From the NCBI GenBank assembly GCA_905221605.1, contig CAJNDS010001295.1:1-24216 (forward strand): 24,216 bases of DNA, read 5' to 3'. This DNA comes from Symbiodinium natans (lineage: Eukaryota; Sar; Dinophyceae; Suessiales; Symbiodiniaceae). Below are positions 20,941 through 24,216 of this stretch, in pieces; within the stretch, counting starts at the first letter, position 1, and the number at the start of each line of letters is the position of its first letter. The translations under genes and the position numbers were made by a program. Under the pieces are notes generated by a model. It made no database searches. It saw only the letters and a list, made by a program, of their open reading frames with translations, and was not told the origin of the DNA.

Positions 20941-21238
20941 CGTTCACGAGTAGGGGCTTCGTGAGGTTGAGTGCTTCGGGTTTCGGGCTTCATAATGGGA
21001 TTGAGACACTCAAGGTTCGCCTGGGTATACTCCTAATATGGCCCTTATACTACCTTGAGGATCTGTAGAAGGTTCCCCAACACCCGGGGGTGTTTAGGAC
21101 CCTTCAGCACGGTCCTACTCCTTCCCCCGAAGCAGTTCTTCCCTACAACCCACCCCAAGAAAGCTCCCAACCCTACCCCCTACACCCTGAGCTACAAAAG
21201 CCCCCTGGCAAGAGAGTTTAGGGCTTAGGGTTATTTCA
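20941..21238. other. Unique DNA without a clear gene
   Basis: It contains ATACTCCTAATATGGCCC and CTTATACTACCTTGAGG near 21030-21060 (weakly like small-element termini), CCCGGGGG near 21085 and C-rich DNA. The - frame 21115-21336 lies over it and over the + frame of the next feature, with poorer codon bias. Confidence 0.4.
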
Positions 21239-21239
21239 G

Positions 21240-21457
21240 ACCCTGCCAAAAAGCCCGCAAGAAAGGCCACGACTTTAAGCCCTGGCCCCTTCTTAGTTAC
21301 TTTCCTTCTTGTTAAGTCCCCCGATCCGTTAAGCAAAGCCTACACCCCAAAACCCCAAACGTGCCAGATGCTAGGCACCACTTCGAGCAATTCCAAAATG
21401 CCGAGCGCCGTCCCTGGTGACCCCCTGTTTCGCTTCGAGGCCCCAGGCCCTCAACCC
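21240..21457 (+). CDS. Longest exon-like island with GTAAGC donor (unknown product)
   Basis: After GGTTATTTCAG two phase bases and 72 codons are open, starting PAKKPARKATTLSPGPFLVT, through MLGTTSSNSKMPSAVPGDPL to FRFEAPGPQP and the consensus donor CCC|GTAAGC at 21458. It is a lysine-rich start, then Ser/Pro-rich. The ATG at 21368, just after GTGCCAG, could instead begin a shorter 30-codon exon. Bases 21312-21338 are a diverged ACTTGG-family arm lying within the frame, which suggests either exonisation or a chance frame. Confidence 0.42.
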
Positions 21458-21618
21458 GTAAGCCCTAAACCCCTACACCATACACTCCTGATCCCCTACA
21501 CTCCTAAACTCCTAAACCCCTAAACCCCTGAACCCGTAAACACTAACCCCGAAACCCTAACCTCTTACAAGCCGCCCTCGTTGAGAGCACCTAAGCCCTA
21601 AGCCTTGTTGGAAAAACA
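21458..21618. repeat. Degenerate CCCCTAAA-like units
   Basis: Diverged CCCCTACA, CTCCTAAA and CCCCTAAA 8-mers up to 21560, then a short unique patch. Confidence 0.7.
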
Positions 21619-21725
21619 AGGGTTTAGGGTTTAGGGTTTAGGGTTTAGGGTTTAGGGTTTAGGGTTCAGGGTTCAGGGTTCAGGGTTTAGGGTTAGGCTT
21701 TAGGGTTGACGGTTTAGGGTTAAGG
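21619..21725. repeat. TTTAGGG / TTCAGGG array
   Basis: Six TTTAGGG, then a block of TTCAGGG variants. Confidence 0.85.
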
Positions 21726-21769
21726 CGTTAGGGTTCTGCGGTGCTTCGAGTCCAGGGTGTGAAACCTTC

Positions 21770-21900
21770 AGTCCTAAACCCTAAACCCCAAACCCCAAAG
21801 CCCAAAACCTAAACCCCTAACCCCTAACCCCTAAACCCTAAACCCTAAACCCTAGACCCTAAACCCTAAACCCCTAAACCCTAAACCCTAAAACCTAAAA
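21770..21900. repeat. CCCTAAA/CCCCTAA array
   Basis: About 18 units of mixed length, opposite in orientation to the previous array. Confidence 0.85.
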
Positions 21901-21912
21901 ACGATAAGGACT

Positions 21913-22035
21913 ATGATGGATTGTAGGCTGGCGGCTGATTTTGCCGTAGAAAGAGCGCTGCAAAACCTTGTTCCTAACAAAGCAAGCGCCGGGGGACCCT
22001 ACGGAAGCTTTATGAACAGAACTCCGCAACCCTAA
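21913..22035 (+). CDS. Small ORF, coding-like (unknown product)
   Basis: ATGATG opens MMDCRLAADFAVERALQNLV, then PNKASAGGPYGSFMNRTPQP and TAA inside the first CCCTAAA unit. The codons are balanced, with no low-complexity bias apart from the last three residues. The border ATTGTAG|G at 21927 also allows it to be an exon starting at LAADF. It is among the most protein-like pieces in the window; the family is not recognised. Confidence 0.42.
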   Translation: MMDCRLAADFAVERALQNLVPNKASAGGPYGSFMNRTPQP

Positions 22036-22140
22036 ACCCTAAACCCCAAACCCTAAACTAAACGCTAAACCCTAAACCCTAAACCCCAAACCCTAAGCCC
22101 TAAACCCTAAACCCTAAACCCCTAAGCTCTAAACCCTACA
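22028..22140. repeat. CCCTAAA array
   Basis: About 15 units with CCCCAAA and CCCTAAG variants, ending in ACCCTACAG|A. Confidence 0.9.
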
Positions 22141-22236
22141 GAGCCCTCGGACGATGCCCAAGTTCGGAAATTGCCAACCAACCCTATGCCCCAAACACCA
22201 AACCCGAAGGCCGAAACGCCGTGGAGCCTGCCCTAA
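22141..22236 (+). CDS. Coding-like island (unknown product)
   Basis: After CCCTACAGA the frame reads EPSDDAQVRKLPTNPMPQTP and continues NPKAETPWSLP to TAA. The second half contains repeat-derived residues (TPNPK), so only the first 12 to 15 codons are convincing. Confidence 0.28.
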   Translation, partial: EPSDDAQVRKLPTNPMPQTPNPKAETPWSLP

Positions 22237-22322
22237 ACCCTAAACCCTAACCCTAACCCTAAACCCTCTCTTACTATGTATATTTAAACCCTAATGACCT
22301 TCGTCGGCATGTTGTTTTTTTT

Positions 22323-22347
22323 CTGGGCCCTAGGGTTTAGGGCCCAG
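22323..22347. repeat. Perfect 10-bp palindrome built on a telomere unit
   Basis: CTGGGCCCTA and TAGGGCCCAG flank GGGTT. A TTTAGGG unit sits in the centre, and T-runs flank both sides. Confidence 0.8.
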
Positions 22348-23640
22348 AGTTTTTTTTCAAGGTTTGTCAGAGTTTTTCAGTGTTTTTCAAGGTTTCTCAA
22401 GGTTTTTCAGGGTGTTTCAGGGTTTTTAACCCTCAAGAGGGTTTAGGGCTGTAGGGTTTGGGGCATAGGGTTTAGGGCCCAGAGTTTTTTTCAAGGTTTT
22501 TCAGAGTTTTTCAGTGTTTTTCAAGGTTTTTCAATGTTTTTCAGGGTGTTTCAGGGTTTTTAACCCTCAATTCTGATGAAGGGCCGCCCCCGCGACCTTT
22601 TCACAGCCTAGTTTTGGTCAAGGGGGGGTCGTATTTTTCAATTTTAAAGGCAAAATAGTCTTCGGAGACCCCCCTTGCCTCAAACTCCGACCCCCCCTTG
22701 AGAGGGAAAGTTTGCTTCCAAAAACACACCAAATGAGGGGGACCCCAGGATCGGCCCGGGCCACAGTTAAAAATGCGATTTTTTAGTACTGAAATCGACG
22801 GTTCTGGGTGGCCTCTTGTTTCTGGATGTTTGACCAAACCGAGCCTTTACCGGTTTCAGAATTTCAAGTTTTTCAAGGTTTTTCGAAGTTTTTCAAGGTT
22901 TTTCAAGGTTTTTCAGAATTTTTCAATGTTTTTCGATGTTTTTTAATGTTTTTCAGGGTGCTTCAGGATTTTTTTCAGGTTAAGGGCTGTAGGGTTTGGG
23001 GCATAGGGTTTAGGGCTGTAGGGTTTGGGGCATAGGGTTTAGGGCTGTAGGGTTTGGGGCATAGTGTTTAGAGCTCTAGGGTTTGGGGCATAGGGTTTAG
23101 GGCTGTAGGGTTTGGGGCAGGGTTTGGGGCATGGTGTATGGTTTGGGGCATAGGGTTTAGGGCTCGTAGTGTTTGGGTTTAGGCCCCACATTTTTTTCAA
23201 TGTTTTTCATAAATTTTCACTTTTTTTCAACGTTTTTCAATGTTTTTCAGGGTGTTTCAAGGTTTTTAACCTTCAATTCTGATGAAGGGCCGCCCCCACG
23301 ACCTTTTCACAGCCTAGTTTTGGTCAAGGGTGGGTCGTATTTTTCAATTTTAAAGGCTAAATAGTCTTCGGAGACCCCCCCTTGCCTCAAACTCCGACCC
23401 CCCCTTGAGAGGGAAAGTTTGCCTCCAAAAACACCCCAAATGAGGGGGACGCCAGGATCGGCCCGGGTCCCAGTTAAAAATACTGAAATCGACGGTTCTG
23501 GGTGGCCTCTCGTTTTCTGGATTTTTGACCAAAACCGAGCCTTCACCGGTTTCAAGATTTCAAAGGTTCGTCAAGGTTTTTCAGATGTTCCCCCTTGAGA
23601 GGGAAAGTTTGCCTCCAAAACCACCCCAAATGAGGGGGCC
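22338..23640. repeat. Complex tandem duplication (about 700-bp unit)
   Basis: A core beginning GTTTTTCAGGGTGTTTCA and including GATGAAGGGCCGCCCC, GTCTTCGGAGACCCCC and GATCGGCCCGGG occurs at about 22528-22884 and 23238-23585, offset by about 706 bp; copy 2 lacks about 12 bp near 23478. A 50-bp part is present a third time (23590-23640), and the 5' part once more (22338-22433). (TTTTTCAAGG)-like 10-mers border the cores. Minus-strand frames (22837-22601, 23555-23307) share the end EKYDPPLTKTRL but diverge upstream by frame-changing indels, so coding function is doubtful. Confidence 0.8.
22982..23166. repeat. 29-bp higher-order repeat of four telomere-type variants
   Basis: Five to six copies of a 29-mer made of AGGGCTGT, AGGGTTT, GGGGCAT and AGGGTTT, with decay at the 3' end. 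One single copy lies at 22446-22474. It sits exactly between the two large duplicated cores. Confidence 0.85.
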
Positions 23641-23837
23641 ACCCCCCCACCCCACCCTCCCCGGTTTGAGAATTAAATTTTGGGTTTTCGGCCAATTGGA
23701 CCTTGAGCTTTAAGCCTACTGGGAATGTATTGAATGGACTTTGTATTTTCTCAATGTTATGGGTTTCTTGGGTGGGTGGGGTTTTATTCCAGCCCTTGAC
23801 AAGCTGCTTGACTAGTGAATGCTCGGACTTGAGATGC
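23641..23837. other. Unique DNA after the duplication
   Basis: C-rich then T-rich DNA. A possible acceptor GTTTTATTCCAG near 23790 is followed by a short frame (PLTSCLTSECSDLRC, TGA at about 23839). Too short to call with confidence. Confidence 0.3.
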
Positions 23838-23945
23838 TGAACCCTAAACCCTAAACCCTAAACCCTAAACCCTAAACCCTAAACCCTAAACCCTAAACCC
23901 TAAACCCTAAACCCTAAACCCTAAACCCTAACCCCAAACCCCTAG
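23838..23945. repeat. CCCTAAA array
   Basis: About 14 clean units. Confidence 0.9.
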
Positions 23946-23955
23946 ACCCGCTAAG

Positions 23956-24033
23956 GTGGGGCTGTGGGGTGCAGCTTCTCACGCTGTGCCTCGGCTGTTT
24001 AAGTTGTTGGGTCCTGGGCCCACGCCAACTTGA
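23956..24033 (+). CDS. Exon-like terminal island (unknown product)
   Basis: The acceptor GACCCGCTAAG|G opens VGLWGAASHAVPRLFKLLGP, then GPTPT and TGA. G/C third positions; hydrophobic. A possible upstream partner is not identified. Confidence 0.35.
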   Translation: MGLWGAASHAVPRLFKLLGPGPTPT

Positions 24034-24086
24034 GCTTGCAGTCTGGCGTGCTGGGTACAACTAGGGTTGGGGGGAGGGTATCTAGC

Positions 24087-24216
24087 AACCCTAAACCCTA
24101 AACCCTAAACCCTAAACCATAAACCCTAAACCCTAAACCCTAAACCCTGAACCCTGAACCCTAAACCCTAAACCCTAAACCCTAAACCCTAAACCCTAAA
24201 CCCTAAACCGGGCCCA
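24087..24216. repeat. CCCTAAA array to the window end
   Basis: About 17 units with two CCCTGAA variants and one CCATAAA, ending CCGGGCCCA. Confidence 0.9.

Noticed and set aside
22601-23555. Two minus-strand ORFs ending EKYDPPLTKTRL as a conserved gene pair
   Set aside because: The copies are a DNA duplication, and indels in C-runs shift the frame in the middle, so the protein is not conserved.
1-24216. Dinoflagellate spliced leader (ending TTTTGGCTCAAG) or its relics
   Set aside because: I looked on both strands for the conserved 3' part and found no match; reading by eye could miss a diverged relic.

Overview
The window looks like nuclear DNA of a eukaryote with plant-type telomere repeats (TTTAGGG/CCCTAAA). 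The best guess is a dinoflagellate: telomere-type 7-mers are scattered in both orientations through the whole window; the islands between them are GC-rich, and many start right after AG|G and end at GT or GC, the splice grammar described for dinoflagellate introns. No dinoflagellate spliced-leader sequence, rRNA, tRNA or recognisable protein family was found, so the assignment is an inference. Nothing suggests a bacterium, plasmid or phage.

Layout. 1-410 is an 8-mer TTTTAGGG array. 683-1323 is a polypyrimidine tract ending in 25 C and an alternating CG/CA stretch. 1324-2170 is a GC-rich block with hairpins. 2171-24216 is a mosaic: telomere-type arrays of 30-550 bp, in either orientation and in many sequence variants, alternate with islands of 40-400 bp of non-repetitive DNA. 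About 35 islands have coding character on the + strand (an open frame, mostly G/C third positions, an AG|G acceptor and often a GT/GC donor). Several can be chained in phase into small spliced models: 3031-4780, 5397-5933, 7375-7694, 13808-14029, 14332-15507, 18687-19664 (ATG to stop, four exons, 115 residues) and 20105-20521. In these models telomere-type arrays make up most of the introns. I recognise none of the products. The islands could be real short exons, pseudogene debris, or chance open frames in GC-rich DNA.

Small inverted-repeat elements sit among the arrays. One is a 334-bp element with 19-bp terminal repeats and a TA duplication, inserted into a TTTAGGG unit (6974-7307). A foldback at 6473-6564 is flanked by a 10-bp direct repeat. 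A family of about 95-bp elements has ACTTGG termini (4299-4394, 12268-12358, with single arms elsewhere). Others are a 109-bp foldback at 11665-11773 and a large inverted duplication with 119-bp arms at 95% identity (17810-18103) inside a longer diverged palindrome. A diverged module is repeated at 2121-2635 and 13358-13560. Near the end (22338-23640) a roughly 700-bp unit is tandemly duplicated and encloses a 29-bp higher-order repeat built from telomere variants.

How it may work together. The TTTAGGG unit itself carries a GT (ggGTttag) and an AG|G (tttAG|gg), so such arrays could be removed as introns; 13879-13947 would be an intron made only of telomere-type repeats. Because an array offers a splice site every 7 bp, phase agreement next to arrays is cheap. 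The models need transcript evidence.
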